Below, piece after piece: positions 10,489 through 19,938 of a DNA stretch of 64,000 nucleotides. Each line of letters begins with the position of its first letter. Position 1 is the first letter of the stretch. The notes beneath the pieces are model-generated. The model saw only the letters and a program-made list of their open reading frames with translations. It had not been told where the DNA came from and made no database searches. Both the position numbers and the translations under genes were made by a program. This DNA is from Nitrosomonas sp. Nm166 (GTDB lineage Bacteria; Pseudomonadota; Gammaproteobacteria; Burkholderiales; Nitrosomonadaceae): assembly GCF_900112825.1 (NCBI RefSeq), contig NZ_FONE01000005.1:1-64000 (forward strand), in the 5' to 3' direction.

Positions 10489-10919
10489 CCTCGTTGATTG
10501 GCAAGAAATTTTATTAAAGCTCTAGGGAAACGCTAATTAATTGACTGCACGGGCGAATCGCTTCGTTGCGCGGTACTCGCTTCCTCGTCTATCTACACTA
10601 TAAAATCATACTTTCTACGGATACTTTACCTCATATTATCGCCTGACAGCAGCGCTGCTTTTTAGCTGGAATATTAATGCAAAACGGGGGGAGAAATTAA
10701 TTTTCAGCAGCCATGTTTACGGCATTTGAAGCGCAACCATGCAAGGAGTGCTTTGGAGTTTCTTGTGAGCCAGATAGAATCTGATGCTGTGATCAGCACT
10801 TTTGATCTCATACTGGATCTCAGATATATAATCGTACAAAAAATTGTTTATTTTTCTCATGCTTGCACAAATTGTCCAGCGTCTTTTAATTGACCTGATA
10901 TTAAAGAGGAAGGTGTGAA
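10489..10919. other. Intergenic region upstream of the amine oxidase gene
   Basis: This 430-base stretch holds no convincing gene. It contains a short palindrome, AGCAGCGCTGCT followed by five T (near 10648-10665), which could be a weak terminator but has no gene to end. Just before the amine oxidase start is a good Shine-Dalgarno sequence, GAGGAAGG, at about 10907-10914. Confidence 0.5.
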
Positions 10920-13157
10920 ATGGAAGATGGTGAAAATACAGACATTATGGGCACGGAAGACAATCCCCTGGGTGTGGCAATTGTTGGCGGTGGGATAGCA
11001 GGGCTGTATTGCCTTTATCGCTTGCTGAAAGACAAGGAACAGTTTAGAGAGATAAGAAAAATTCGACTGTTCGAGTCCAGTGATCACCTAGGGGGTCGAA
11101 TTGAAACATGGTCGTTAAAAAGAGATTCAAGCGAGATCGGCTATGCACCGACCTGGGATCCCCGGCATTTGCTCGGTGAATTGAAAGATCCTGACACCAG
11201 CCCATATGATGAAACCGCGGAATACTTGCGGGCTGAGTTTGGCCCGATGCGCATTGAACCACGAGACCAGACGTTATTGCGAGAATTTCTCAACGAGCTT
11301 GGCATAACAGAACCGGGACCGGGCGCTTCTGAATCGCTGAATGATCTTGTACCCTTTTTTCCCTATACATCCCAAGAGCCGGAATCGGCAAAATTCATTC
11401 TGAAAGAGGAAGAAGCTGAACAAAAAAACATCATGGATCTGCTGCTGCTGGGTATCCGGCGAATTCTGGAGATCGTTGAAGTCAAAGATACACATCACCA
11501 AGGAAACGAACTTTGGTGTCAGCCTAAAGCCAATAAGGCCTGGAAGAATCTTGTCAGTCAAAAGTCATTTTATAAGCATTACTGGAAAGGGGAGTTATTA
11601 GACTGGATCAATCACCTGGAGGATTATGACCCACGCTTATTTTCTGAGTTTTATCAGACATTAAAAGAAGCCGATGAAAAGATTAAAGAAAAGGAATTGC
11701 GAAAATGGCTGGAACAAAATTCAGACTATTACAAAATACGGATCTATTTTGAAATAGACGGGCACCCTTTATGGGATATGGGTTTCTGGAATTTGATGAG
11801 CGATGTTTTAAGCCATTATGCGGTTGTGAAGATTCGAGATTGGGGAAGCTATTATCACTTTCTGCATGAAAACCTGAATGCTGGGGAATGGCTGGTTTTC
11901 TGGCTCAAGGCATTCAAAGGGACGCACTCGCTCAGAGGTATCCAGGGCGGTATGAGTCGCATCATTTATACTTTGCTGTTCAAACTCTGCGAATTGCAAA
12001 CTCAGACTAAAAGGAATAAGCCAATTGATGAGAGTGCTCTAGCGCAACAGAAATATTTAAATCAATGTCTTGCTCGAAAAGAAGATCCCCTGATTGAAGT
12101 TCAGAGAACACTCACATCCATTGAACTCATGGATTCTGGCATAGTGAAGCTGACATTTAATCAAGGGGGAGATACCCATGTTTTTGCAAGGCACGCCATC
12201 CTGGCTCTGCCGAAACTGCCTCTGGACAAACTCGCAACACCGCTTCCTCAAGTTTTGAGAAATTGTGATCTCAATGATGACGCCCAAAAGTGTGAGTCCG
12301 CATTAGCCTCAGTGAAGTGCCTTTCTTTGCTGAAGTGTTTTTTTATTCTAGAGCATCCCTGGTGGCATGAAGATCGGGAATTAAACGCAGCGGCAGCCGA
12401 TATTCCGACGCGAGAAATTACTTATTCCCGCAGCAAAGACAAAACTAGGGGCATGATCATGATCTATACCGATCATCCTGCCATCACCTTCTGGTCAGAT
12501 TACTTACGGGAATTCAAACAAGCTGCAGAGCCAGATCAGGTCTACTATACGACTTGGTGGCGGGACAAATTTGTATTACCTCCCAAACCGGAGCAGTTTG
12601 ATCGAATAAAGGACTGGAAAGGGGCCTGGAAGGAGCTTGCTCAGTTGTGGAAAGACAACAACTCAGATACCCCCAACCATGAAATCGATCCAGATGATCT
12701 GAATGCAGTGGCGCGTGTGTGGAACAGCATTCAAAAATGGTGGACTTCGATGTCAACGAGAGAACAAACTGATCTCTTGCGTAAGTATTATGAAGATACT
12801 AAAAGAACAGCTGCGAAGAATTATTTGCAACACAAGAAAATACAACAAGAGCGGCTCTGGAACCGATTTGTGCAATTTGCCAGAGATTATGAGCATCATG
12901 ATTTTCTGGCGGATCACTTGCTGGCTTGCGGCATTCACGACTGGGGCAAGGCACCGTTTGGAGCAGCGGCCCATGGTTGGCTGCCCGGCGAAAAATCACG
13001 CGATCACATCGAGTATTTAGCGGCATTTCCTGAGAATGGGCAATGGAAAGGTAAAATTCACGTATGCGGCGAAGCGTTCTCGGATTACCAAGGGTTTATT
13101 GAAGGCTCGCTCCGTTCCGTTGAAGAAGCGCTTTGTAAAATCAGAGAAAGCAGTTAG
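10920..13157 (+). CDS. FAD-dependent amine oxidase family protein
   Basis: This is a 745-residue flavoprotein. The N-terminus has the dinucleotide-binding motif GGGIAGLYC (about residues 22-30), an acidic strand end (LFESSD) and the GGRIETW motif typical of flavin amine oxidases. The C-terminus has the matching FAD-contacting segment CGEAFSDYQGFIEGSL. The family oxidises amines or amino acids to imines with release of hydrogen peroxide; the actual substrate is not readable. At 745 residues it is longer than usual (450-550) because of long charged insertions in the middle (about residues 150-330 and 500-690). There is no signal peptide, so it is probably cytoplasmic. The start is supported by GAGGAAGG upstream, and the gene is followed by a clear terminator at 13241. 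It appears monocistronic. Confidence 0.85.
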   Translation: MEDGENTDIMGTEDNPLGVAIVGGGIAGLYCLYRLLKDKEQFREIRKIRLFESSDHLGGRIETWSLKRDSSEIGYAPTWDPRHLLGELKDPDTSPYDETAEYLRAEFGPMRIEPRDQTLLREFLNELGITEPGPGASESLNDLVPFFPYTSQEPESAKFILKEEEAEQKNIMDLLLLGIRRILEIVEVKDTHHQGNELWCQPKANKAWKNLVSQKSFYKHYWKGELLDWINHLEDYDPRLFSEFYQTLKEADEKIKEKELRKWLEQNSDYYKIRIYFEIDGHPLWDMGFWNLMSDVLSHYAVVKIRDWGSYYHFLHENLNAGEWLVFWLKAFKGTHSLRGIQGGMSRIIYTLLFKLCELQTQTKRNKPIDESALAQQKYLNQCLARKEDPLIEVQRTLTSIELMDSGIVKLTFNQGGDTHVFARHAILALPKLPLDKLATPLPQVLRNCDLNDDAQKCESALASVKCLSLLKCFFILEHPWWHEDRELNAAAADIPTREITYSRSKDKTRGMIMIYTDHPAITFWSDYLREFKQAAEPDQVYYTTWWRDKFVLPPKPEQFDRIKDWKGAWKELAQLWKDNNSDTPNHEIDPDDLNAVARVWNSIQKWWTSMSTREQTDLLRKYYEDTKRTAAKNYLQHKKIQQERLWNRFVQFARDYEHHDFLADHLLACGIHDWGKAPFGAAAHGWLPGEKSRDHIEYLAAFPENGQWKGKIHVCGEAFSDYQGFIEGSLRSVEEALCKIRESS

Positions 13158-13240
13158 CATTCCACATAAGGAATAAGGTATTGTATTTTAGATCTGATCT
13201 GACAATTATCCGATTTGACGAAGTAGCTGTCAGCACAGAA

Positions 13241-13263
13241 AGGCCGCATATGCGGCCTTTTTT
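13241..13263 (+). terminator. Rho-independent terminator after the amine oxidase gene
   Basis: A perfect 9-bp inverted repeat, AGGCCGCAT/ATGCGGCCT, at 13241-13258 is followed by a run of T to 13263. It lies about 85 bases past the amine oxidase stop. Because the stem is symmetric it could also act weakly on the other strand, but the T-run favours the plus direction. Confidence 0.85.
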
Positions 13264-13319
13264 ACCTACTCGATTTTGCTTATACATACGTGTAACGATT
13301 GTCCTATCCTTTGCTATGA

Positions 13320-13955
13320 CTATCTTTGCTGCTCCATCATACTGCCGGAATCCGGTAAAGAATCTGCTCCTCTGCCTTTACCATTTTGAAAAATGCTGCA
13401 AGCTGGATCTTTTGTCTCATCTACCCAAGTGAGCTTGGAAAAGCCATGATAAACATTGAATTCATTCCTGCTTTCACAGTGCCAAGTTTTGGGCGCTGAA
13501 CTAACCTCAGACGTTGTACAATCTAGCGTTACTGACCGGGCGAAGTCATGGTTTCCATTTCCTCTAACCCATTTAGCGAGCAGACCCAGGTGAGCTCCAG
13601 TATCTTTACTAGATTTAGTATTAGAAGAGTTATTGGATGGGGCAGCGGTGACTACAGTTCCTTCCACCGTTGCCATCCAGTCATGGAGCACATGCTTACC
13701 ATGGACACTGAAAGCAGTTTGTTTGGCATGACCAAACTTATGTTCTTCCTTTCTTTCAGAGAGAGGGCTGTGCTTTTTGATATCGAGCTTGAATCGCTCA
13801 TCCGGAAAAATGTCCCACTTATAACAAGCGAGTTCGTCTTTATCATGGTTGTTACCATGCTTGTCATTTTCATCCGAACCATATACTGTAGTGGTCGACA
13901 AGAATGCTCCAGTCATTATCATCGTTCCAGCCAATGTTAAGATTGATTTTTTCAT
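13320..13955 (-). CDS. Hypothetical secreted protein
   Basis: This 211-residue protein has a clear Sec signal peptide (MKKSILTLAG..., hydrophobic core to about residue 22, likely cleavage near VYG-SD around residue 26). The mature part is polar and His/Asp/Lys rich near its start (DENDKHGNNHDKDE) and has four cysteines (ACYKWD, LDCTT, WHCES, PACSI) that could form two disulfides in the periplasm. A Ser/Asn-rich linker (SNNSSNTKSSKDT) sits mid-protein. I do not recognise a family. A Shine-Dalgarno-like AGGAGGAAT lies just upstream of the start. The gene is flanked by about 700 bases without genes on its upstream side and stands alone. Confidence 0.65.
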   Translation of the reverse strand: MKKSILTLAGTMIMTGAFLSTTTVYGSDENDKHGNNHDKDELACYKWDIFPDERFKLDIKKHSPLSERKEEHKFGHAKQTAFSVHGKHVLHDWMATVEGTVVTAAPSNNSSNTKSSKDTGAHLGLLAKWVRGNGNHDFARSVTLDCTTSEVSSAPKTWHCESRNEFNVYHGFSKLTWVDETKDPACSIFQNGKGRGADSLPDSGSMMEQQR

Positions 13956-14661
13956 GATTATTCCTCCTGTGAGAATAATTAGGTTAGCTATTATGTTTTG
14001 CCCAGAACAGAATATTTATGCTTGTTCTGAGCTCACATGCCTTTAACCAAGCGTACCGCAATAAACTTATCGCATTTAAATCGCTCCAAGTTATAGTTGC
14101 TGAATTCAAGCTTTACTTGGTTAGGTAACAAGTTATTCTTTTAAGAAGAAAATCAGAATAAGCAAAATCTTATTTTATCTATAAGAAAAATCTTATATTT
14201 ATATAAGGAAAATACTTAGGAAATAAGGATGAGGTTCTGTACATCTTTAAATTATCTTTTTGAATAAACAGATGCTTAGTCTCAAAAAACCTCGGAGCTT
14301 TCTTTCGATATTTTATGCTAGTCAGTGTTTAAAAGCCTGCAAGCTTCAAACCTTTGAAAGAACTCAATGCGGCTGTGCGGTGTCAGCTTCATGATTTTTT
14401 CATCGAGTGAATGCTGAGGTCTTGGCAGTAGTTTTTGCGGCTCTAGTTGTGGTTTTTTGGTGGATTGATGAGTTTTCCTATGACTGGTCTCGCCCCTTCC
14501 ATATCATTTATGGAGCAACATCGGGTTTTACGTAAAACAGTTACCTCATTTGCCCGTCATTTGTTTGAAGCCCGAAGACATCGAGATCTTGGGGTTTGTG
14601 CAATGATAATTGAATAATTTACTTCTTCAGTGTCCCAACAATAAAAGGGGCATCGACCACC
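13956..14661. other. Gene-poor region between the secreted protein and putA
   Basis: The first half (to about 14290) is very AT-rich, with repeated CTTATATTT/ATAAGGAAAA-type runs, and probably carries promoters for the divergent genes on either side. The second half has two short open stretches without recognisable products: a 45-codon plus-strand frame at 14480-14617 lacking a good ribosome site, and a minus-strand frame around 14330-14500 containing MKLTPHSRIEFFQRF. The latter may be a remnant of a lost gene. No RNA gene or riboswitch was seen. Confidence 0.4.
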
Positions 14662-17600
14662 ATGATCCATGACACTCCATTTCCTTCCTTGACCCCTTCC
14701 AGAGCCGCTATCAACCGTAGTTATCTTCGCGATGAAGCCGAACATCTTGATGCTTTGCTTCCTCTCATCAAACTCAATGAAAACGAGCAAGTGCAGGTGG
14801 AGGAGCTGGCACGGCGGCTGGTGAATAGAGTGCGCAGCCTGGAGCAGGCCCGGAATGGGATTGAGGCATTGCTCCATGAGTATGATCTCAGTACCGAGGA
14901 AGGTGTGTTGCTGATGTGTCTGGCTGAGGCGCTGTTGCGCATTCCGGATGCTGAGACCGCTGACCGATTGATCCGGGACAAGCTTTCCAGCGCTGAGTGG
15001 AGTCAACATCTGGGTCATAGCGCCTCCTGGCTGGTCAATGCGTCTACCTGGGGACTATTGCTCACCGGCAAGTTTGTCAAACTGGAAACATCCTCGTCAC
15101 ATCTTGATCGTCTAATCAGCCGCAGTGGTGAGCCGGTGATTCGTGTGGCGATCAAACAGGCAATGCGTCTCATCGGTCATCAGTTCGTGATGGGCAATAC
15201 CATCGATGAAGCGCTAACGCGCAGTCACGATGATGAAAACAGGCGCTATCGCTATTCCTTCGACATGCTCGGTGAGGCAGCGCTCACCAGGGCCGATGTT
15301 GTGCACTATTGGGATGCGTATCATCATGCCATTGTCACTTTGGGTAAGCAGGTTGGCGAGGGCGAATTGCTGGCTCATCCGGGTATTTCAGTAAAACTTT
15401 CCGCTCTCCATCCCCGCTACGAATACACCCAGCGGCAGCGTGTGCTCGAGGAGTTATCGCCGCGTCTGCTGGACTTAGCGCTTGCCGCCAAGGCTGCCAA
15501 CATCAGCATGACCATCGATGCCGAGGAAGTGGAGCGGCTTGATCTCTCGCTCGATCTGTTTGAAACCGTATACCGTAATGACAAGCTGAGTGGTTGGAAT
15601 GGCTTTGGCTTGGCAATACAAGCGTACCAGAAACGCGCCGTTCCTATCATCGACTGGCTGGCGCAACTGGCGAGTGAGTGTAACCGTCAGATCCCAGTCC
15701 GCCTCGTCAAGGGTGCCTACTGGGATACCGAGATCAAACAGGCGCAGGAGCGTGGTCTCGACGGCTACCCCGTGTTTACCCGCAAAGCGGCGACCGATGT
15801 TTCATTCCTTGCGTGTGCCCGCCGTCTCCTCGAAAGCAATGATCTGCTGTATCCTCAGTTCGCTACCCATAACGCCCGTACTGTCGCCACCCTCATCGCC
15901 ATGGCCGGTGCCCGTTCGTTTGAGTTTCAGCGCTTGCATGGAATGGGTGAAGTCCTCTATAACACGGTACTCGATGAATACCCGCAATTCAATTGCCGTG
16001 TCTACGCGCCCGTCGGCAGCTACCAGGAATTGCTTCCCTATCTGGTGCGGCGGCTATTGGAAAATGGCGCCAATAGCTCATTCGTCAACCAGATTGTCAA
16101 TGAGCGGCACAGCGTCGAAGAAATCATCGCCGATCCTGTCAGTCAACTGGAACATCAACAATCACATATCCCTATCCCGCGCCATCTTTACGGTGAAGCA
16201 CGACTCAATTCAAGCGGTATCAATCTTGCTGATCGCGAGGCGCAAAGGCATCTCGATCAAGCATTGGAGGAAGCATCCCGACAATCATGGCATGCTGCGC
16301 CCATCGTCGATGGAAAGGTTCTCACTGGCAATGCGCAAGCTATCCTCAACCCCGCTGATCATACTGATGTAATCGGTGAAGTGTCACTTGCCGATACCAG
16401 TGCTGCTGACAGGGCGCTCAGCGTTGCGCATGATGCCGCGCCCGAATGGGCTAACAGCAGCGCAAACGAACGGGCAGCACTATTGGAACAAGCTGCAGCG
16501 CTATTTGAAGCGGAACGCGCTGAAGTGATGGCGCGCATCATCCGCGAGGGCGGACGCACCATCCATGATGCGCAGAACGAAGTGCGCGAAGCGATTGATT
16601 TCTGCCGCTACTATGCCGCTCAGGCGCGCCACCATTTCGAGCGCCCCATCGCATTGCCCGGCATCACAGGGGAAACGAGTCAATTGCAATTGGCGGGGCG
16701 CGGCGTATTCATCTGCATCAGTCCGTGGAATTTTCCGGTGTCCATCTTTACCGGCCAGATTACCGCCGCACTTGCAGCCGGTAATAGCGTGATCGTCAAA
16801 CCGGCGGCATTCACGCCGCTATGTGCCGCCTACGTGATCCATTTGCTGCACAGGGCCGGCATTCCTCAAGCGGTGCTGCATTTTGTTCCAGGTAGCGGCG
16901 GGGAAATCGGCATGAAGCTGGTGAGCGATCCACGTATTGCCGGTGTTGCCTTCACCGGTTCTACCAGCACCGCCCGGCAGATCAACCAGGCGCTTGCGCA
17001 AAATGAATGCATTCTGCCGTTCATTGCCGAGACCGGCGGCCAGAATTGCATGATCGTGGACAGTTCCGCATTGCCGGAGCAGGTAGTGAAAGATGTGACC
17101 GCTTCCGCTTTCAACAGTGCCGGACAACGCTGCTCAGCACTGCGCGTGCTTTTTCTGCAGCAGGAAATAGCGCCGCAAATCCTGGAAATGCTCAGCGGTG
17201 CAATGGATGAACTGCACATCGGTAATCCCATGCGTCTCAGCACAGACATCGGGCCTCTCATCAGTTTATCTGCCCGTGACGATCTGCAACGGCACAGCGA
17301 GCGAATGAACAATGAGGCACGTCTGATCAAGATAATGCAATTGCCTCAAGGGAACGAGCAGGGCAGTTATTTTTCCCCGCGCGTTTATGAGATCGAAAAG
17401 CTCAGCCAACTTCAGCACGAAGTGTTCGGCCCTATCCTGCACGTCATTCGCTATCAAGCCAGCCGATTGAATGCAGTGGTTGAAGCCATCAACAACAGCG
17501 GTTACGGCCTCACCCTCGGTATCCATAGCCGAATCGATACCACGATCGACTACATCACCCGACATGTCCGTTGCGGTAATACCTACGTCAACCGCAATAT

Positions 17601-17778
17601 CATTGGCGCTGTCGTCGGTTCGCAACCTTTCGGTGGCGAAGGATTATCCGGCACCGGTCCCAAAGCTGGCGGCCCTCATTATCTGCAGCGCTTTGCGACT
17701 GAGCGGGTAGTCACTGTCAATACAGCAGCGGTAGGGGGTAATACTGATCTATTGTCTTTTCGCGAGATGAAATCTTAA
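14662..17778 (+). CDS. putA: Bifunctional proline dehydrogenase / glutamate semialdehyde dehydrogenase
   Basis: This 1038-residue protein carries both PutA activities. A proline dehydrogenase barrel occupies about residues 150-470 (VKLSALHPRY, MTIDAEE, LVKGAYWDTEI, FATHNARTV, FEFQRLHGMGE). An aldehyde dehydrogenase domain occupies about 520-1020 (ISPWNFPVSIF, VIVKPA, FTGSTSTARQI, Glu790 in ETGGQN, Cys824 in AGQRCSALR). It oxidises proline to glutamate at the membrane, passing electrons to the quinone pool and NAD. The length and N-terminus place it among the short PutAs that lack the ribbon-helix-helix DNA-binding domain, so it should not be an autorepressor. It begins at ATG with AAGGGG about 15 bases upstream. 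The gene is alone, with a decayed gene on the opposite strand behind it. Confidence 0.95.
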   Translation: MIHDTPFPSLTPSRAAINRSYLRDEAEHLDALLPLIKLNENEQVQVEELARRLVNRVRSLEQARNGIEALLHEYDLSTEEGVLLMCLAEALLRIPDAETADRLIRDKLSSAEWSQHLGHSASWLVNASTWGLLLTGKFVKLETSSSHLDRLISRSGEPVIRVAIKQAMRLIGHQFVMGNTIDEALTRSHDDENRRYRYSFDMLGEAALTRADVVHYWDAYHHAIVTLGKQVGEGELLAHPGISVKLSALHPRYEYTQRQRVLEELSPRLLDLALAAKAANISMTIDAEEVERLDLSLDLFETVYRNDKLSGWNGFGLAIQAYQKRAVPIIDWLAQLASECNRQIPVRLVKGAYWDTEIKQAQERGLDGYPVFTRKAATDVSFLACARRLLESNDLLYPQFATHNARTVATLIAMAGARSFEFQRLHGMGEVLYNTVLDEYPQFNCRVYAPVGSYQELLPYLVRRLLENGANSSFVNQIVNERHSVEEIIADPVSQLEHQQSHIPIPRHLYGEARLNSSGINLADREAQRHLDQALEEASRQSWHAAPIVDGKVLTGNAQAILNPADHTDVIGEVSLADTSAADRALSVAHDAAPEWANSSANERAALLEQAAALFEAERAEVMARIIREGGRTIHDAQNEVREAIDFCRYYAAQARHHFERPIALPGITGETSQLQLAGRGVFICISPWNFPVSIFTGQITAALAAGNSVIVKPAAFTPLCAAYVIHLLHRAGIPQAVLHFVPGSGGEIGMKLVSDPRIAGVAFTGSTSTARQINQALAQNECILPFIAETGGQNCMIVDSSALPEQVVKDVTASAFNSAGQRCSALRVLFLQQEIAPQILEMLSGAMDELHIGNPMRLSTDIGPLISLSARDDLQRHSERMNNEARLIKIMQLPQGNEQGSYFSPRVYEIEKLSQLQHEVFGPILHVIRYQASRLNAVVEAINNSGYGLTLGIHSRIDTTIDYITRHVRCGNTYVNRNIIGAVVGSQPFGGEGLSGTGPKAGGPHYLQRFATERVVTVNTAAVGGNTDLLSFREMKS

Positions 17779-17878
17779 AGCGGTTTTTTAGGTTAAAAGA
17801 AAATATAACTTTTTGGGTTGTGCAGGATTGCCAGACAAAAACAGGCAAGGATATAAGATTGCTGCACATTATAAATGG

Positions 17879-18200
17879 TCAGTACCCCCAACCGGCATGT
17901 CGCACAGGAAGGCGATTCAACCGATGACGGAAGAATGGCCACTTGGGTATGAACTGATCCATCAGTGCGACGAAACGTATATTGTGTGGGTTCAAGAAGA
18001 TGAACCATTTCATGCACGACGATATATTCCAGGCACTCTTTCGGTTTCTTCGCCAATCCGGTATTCAGGCGAATCATGCCTGCACGTGGGTTACAACTTC
18101 CCATTTAGTTTTCATCTGTTGCACAAAAAAACCGATTCACGCTAACGCCTGGAATCGGCTCCTACTTCGCAATCAGCTCTAGCACGGCCACGCGATACAC
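17879..18200 (-). pseudogene. Decayed YgjP-like (DUF45) zinc metallopeptidase
   Basis: Pieces of a single YgjP/DUF45-type protein lie in order but in different frames on the minus strand. They are ELIAK-(TAG stop)-EPIPGVSVNRFF, then FVQQMKTKW, then GSCNPRAGMIRLNT...YIVVHEMVHLLEPT with the zinc motif HEMVH, then NIRFVALMDQF...VRHAGWGY with the stop at 17879. At least three frameshifts separate them: an extra T in a T7 run near 18125, a lost G near 18105, and two bases lost at the HLLEPT(H)N junction. A nonsense codon sits where a Trp is expected in the family. The N-terminal half is missing or unrecognisable. The gene is clearly non-functional. Confidence 0.8.
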
Positions 18201-18263
18201 TGGAAACCGCTAACACTCAATGGGGTTCTTCATTGATCACCTGCTTTGCAACATTCGCCCAAA

Positions 18264-19871
18264 CTAGGGCAATGGCGGCAACCCCAGTTCCTTGAGGAAT
18301 TCGTTGTGTTCCCCGGTATATTCTTTGATCCGTTTTTCCAGTTCCGTTAATTCCGTGTGCACAGTCCCCAAATCGATTGCTTCTTCCGGCTTCGCGGTAC
18401 CGATATAGCGCGAAATGTTCAGGTTGTAACCTTCTTTCTCGATTCGCTTCATCGATACCCGCATAGAATAGCGTTCTTCTTCCTTGCGGAACTGGTAGGT
18501 GGCAATAATCTTTTCAATGTGCTCCGGCAACAACCGGTTCTGGCGTTTACCTTTCTCAAAGTATTCACTGGCGTTGATAAAGAGCACATCATCCGGTTTT
18601 TTGCACTTCTTCAACACCAGAATACAGACCGGAATACCGGTCGAGAAAAACAAATTGGCAGGCAAGCCGATCACGGTGTCAATGTGGCCGTCTTTCAGCA
18701 GTTTGGTGCGGATGCGTTCTTCCACGCCGCCACGGAACAACACGCCGTGTGGCAGGATGATGGCCATGACACCCTCGGGCTTCAGGTAGTGAAAGCCGTG
18801 CAGCAAAAAGGCGAAATCGGCGGCGGATTTGGGTGCCAGACCGTAGTTCTTGAAGCGCATGTCCTCGCTTAAGCTTTCGGTCGGCTCCCAGCGGTAACTA
18901 AACGGCGGGTTGGCCACCACCGCGTCGAACTTGGGGCTTTTGGCCGGGTTGGTCTCGCGAAGCCAATCCCAGTCGTTGGTGAGGGTATCGCCGTGATAAA
19001 TCTCGAACTCCGAATCCTTCACCCCGTGCAGCAGCATGTTCATGCGCGCCAGGTTGTAGGTGGTGATGTTCTTTTCCTGTCCGACAATTTTGCCGATGCC
19101 GTGCTGGCCGAGTCGATGACGCACGTTGAGCAGCAGCGAGCCGGAGCCGCAGGCAAAATCGAATACGCTCTCCAGTTGCTTCTTTTTGCCGGTGGCAGGT
19201 TCCTGGCTGTCCAGCGTGACAATGCCCGACAAAATGCTGGAAATCTGCTGCGGCGTGTAGAACTCGCCCGCCTTCTTGCCGGAACCGGCGGCAAATTGTC
19301 CGATCAGGTATTCATAGGCGTCGCCCAGGGTATCCGTGCCGGTGGAGAATTGCGCCAATCCTTCGGCAATGGCCTTGATGATAGTGCAGAGTTTGGCGTT
19401 GCGCGCTTCATAACCCCTGCCGAGCTTTTCCGAGTTCAGGTTGATCTCGGAGAACAGCCCGCCGAAGGCGCTGGCAAAGGATTCGTTCTCGATGTAATCG
19501 AAGCCTTTTTGCAAAGTATGCAGCAATTCTCTGTCTTGCGTGCGGGCCAGCTCCGTAATACTGCCCCACAGGTATTCGGGCTGGATCACATAATGCGTCT
19601 TACGGCGCATCTGTTTTTCAAATTCAACGGTATCGTCCGGGTTCTGCGCATACCATAGCGCCAAAGGTGTGCGGCGATCGCCGGCATCCAGCCTCGGATA
19701 ATCCGGCCCCAGTTCCTTTTGCGCCGCCGTCTCGTAGTTGTCCGACAAATAGCGCAGGAACAGAAAGGAAAGCATGTAGTCGCGGAAGTCATCCGCGTTC
19801 ATCGCGCCGCGTAGCTGGTCGGCAATGCCCCAAAGGGTGTTGCCCAGTTGTTTTTTGTCTTGTTCGGTCAT
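18264..19871 (-). CDS. hsdM: Type I restriction-modification system methyltransferase subunit HsdM
   Basis: This 535-residue N6-adenine methyltransferase starts at the ATG at 19871 (MTEQDKKQLG). An in-frame upstream ATG at 19955 would add 28 residues with no similarity to the family. The N-terminal HsdM helical domain (NTLWGIADQLRGAMN...FLFLRYLSD) is followed by the SAM-binding motif DFACGSGSLL (about residue 238) and the catalytic NPPF (about 320). It would methylate the host copy of the target site together with HsdS, and restrict with HsdR. It is last in the order hsdR-hsdS-DUF1016-hsdM. All key motifs are intact, although the DUF1016 gene just upstream is broken. Confidence 0.93.
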   Translation of the reverse strand: MTEQDKKQLGNTLWGIADQLRGAMNADDFRDYMLSFLFLRYLSDNYETAAQKELGPDYPRLDAGDRRTPLALWYAQNPDDTVEFEKQMRRKTHYVIQPEYLWGSITELARTQDRELLHTLQKGFDYIENESFASAFGGLFSEINLNSEKLGRGYEARNAKLCTIIKAIAEGLAQFSTGTDTLGDAYEYLIGQFAAGSGKKAGEFYTPQQISSILSGIVTLDSQEPATGKKKQLESVFDFACGSGSLLLNVRHRLGQHGIGKIVGQEKNITTYNLARMNMLLHGVKDSEFEIYHGDTLTNDWDWLRETNPAKSPKFDAVVANPPFSYRWEPTESLSEDMRFKNYGLAPKSAADFAFLLHGFHYLKPEGVMAIILPHGVLFRGGVEERIRTKLLKDGHIDTVIGLPANLFFSTGIPVCILVLKKCKKPDDVLFINASEYFEKGKRQNRLLPEHIEKIIATYQFRKEEERYSMRVSMKRIEKEGYNLNISRYIGTAKPEEAIDLGTVHTELTELEKRIKEYTGEHNEFLKELGLPPLP

Positions 19872-19938
19872 TTTTTGTCTTATTCGCGTATATGAACTAC
19901 CAAGTATTCCTCGGTAGTTGTCGCCATTTCCAGCGACG

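Noticed and set aside
10648-10665. AGCAGCGCTGCT palindrome with T-run as a terminator
   Set aside because: No gene ends nearby on that strand, and the palindrome has no loop; a chance palindrome is more likely.
15590-16372. A 260-codon frame inside putA in another phase
   Set aside because: It lies wholly within putA, has no domain, and the PutA frame has full conservation of motifs.
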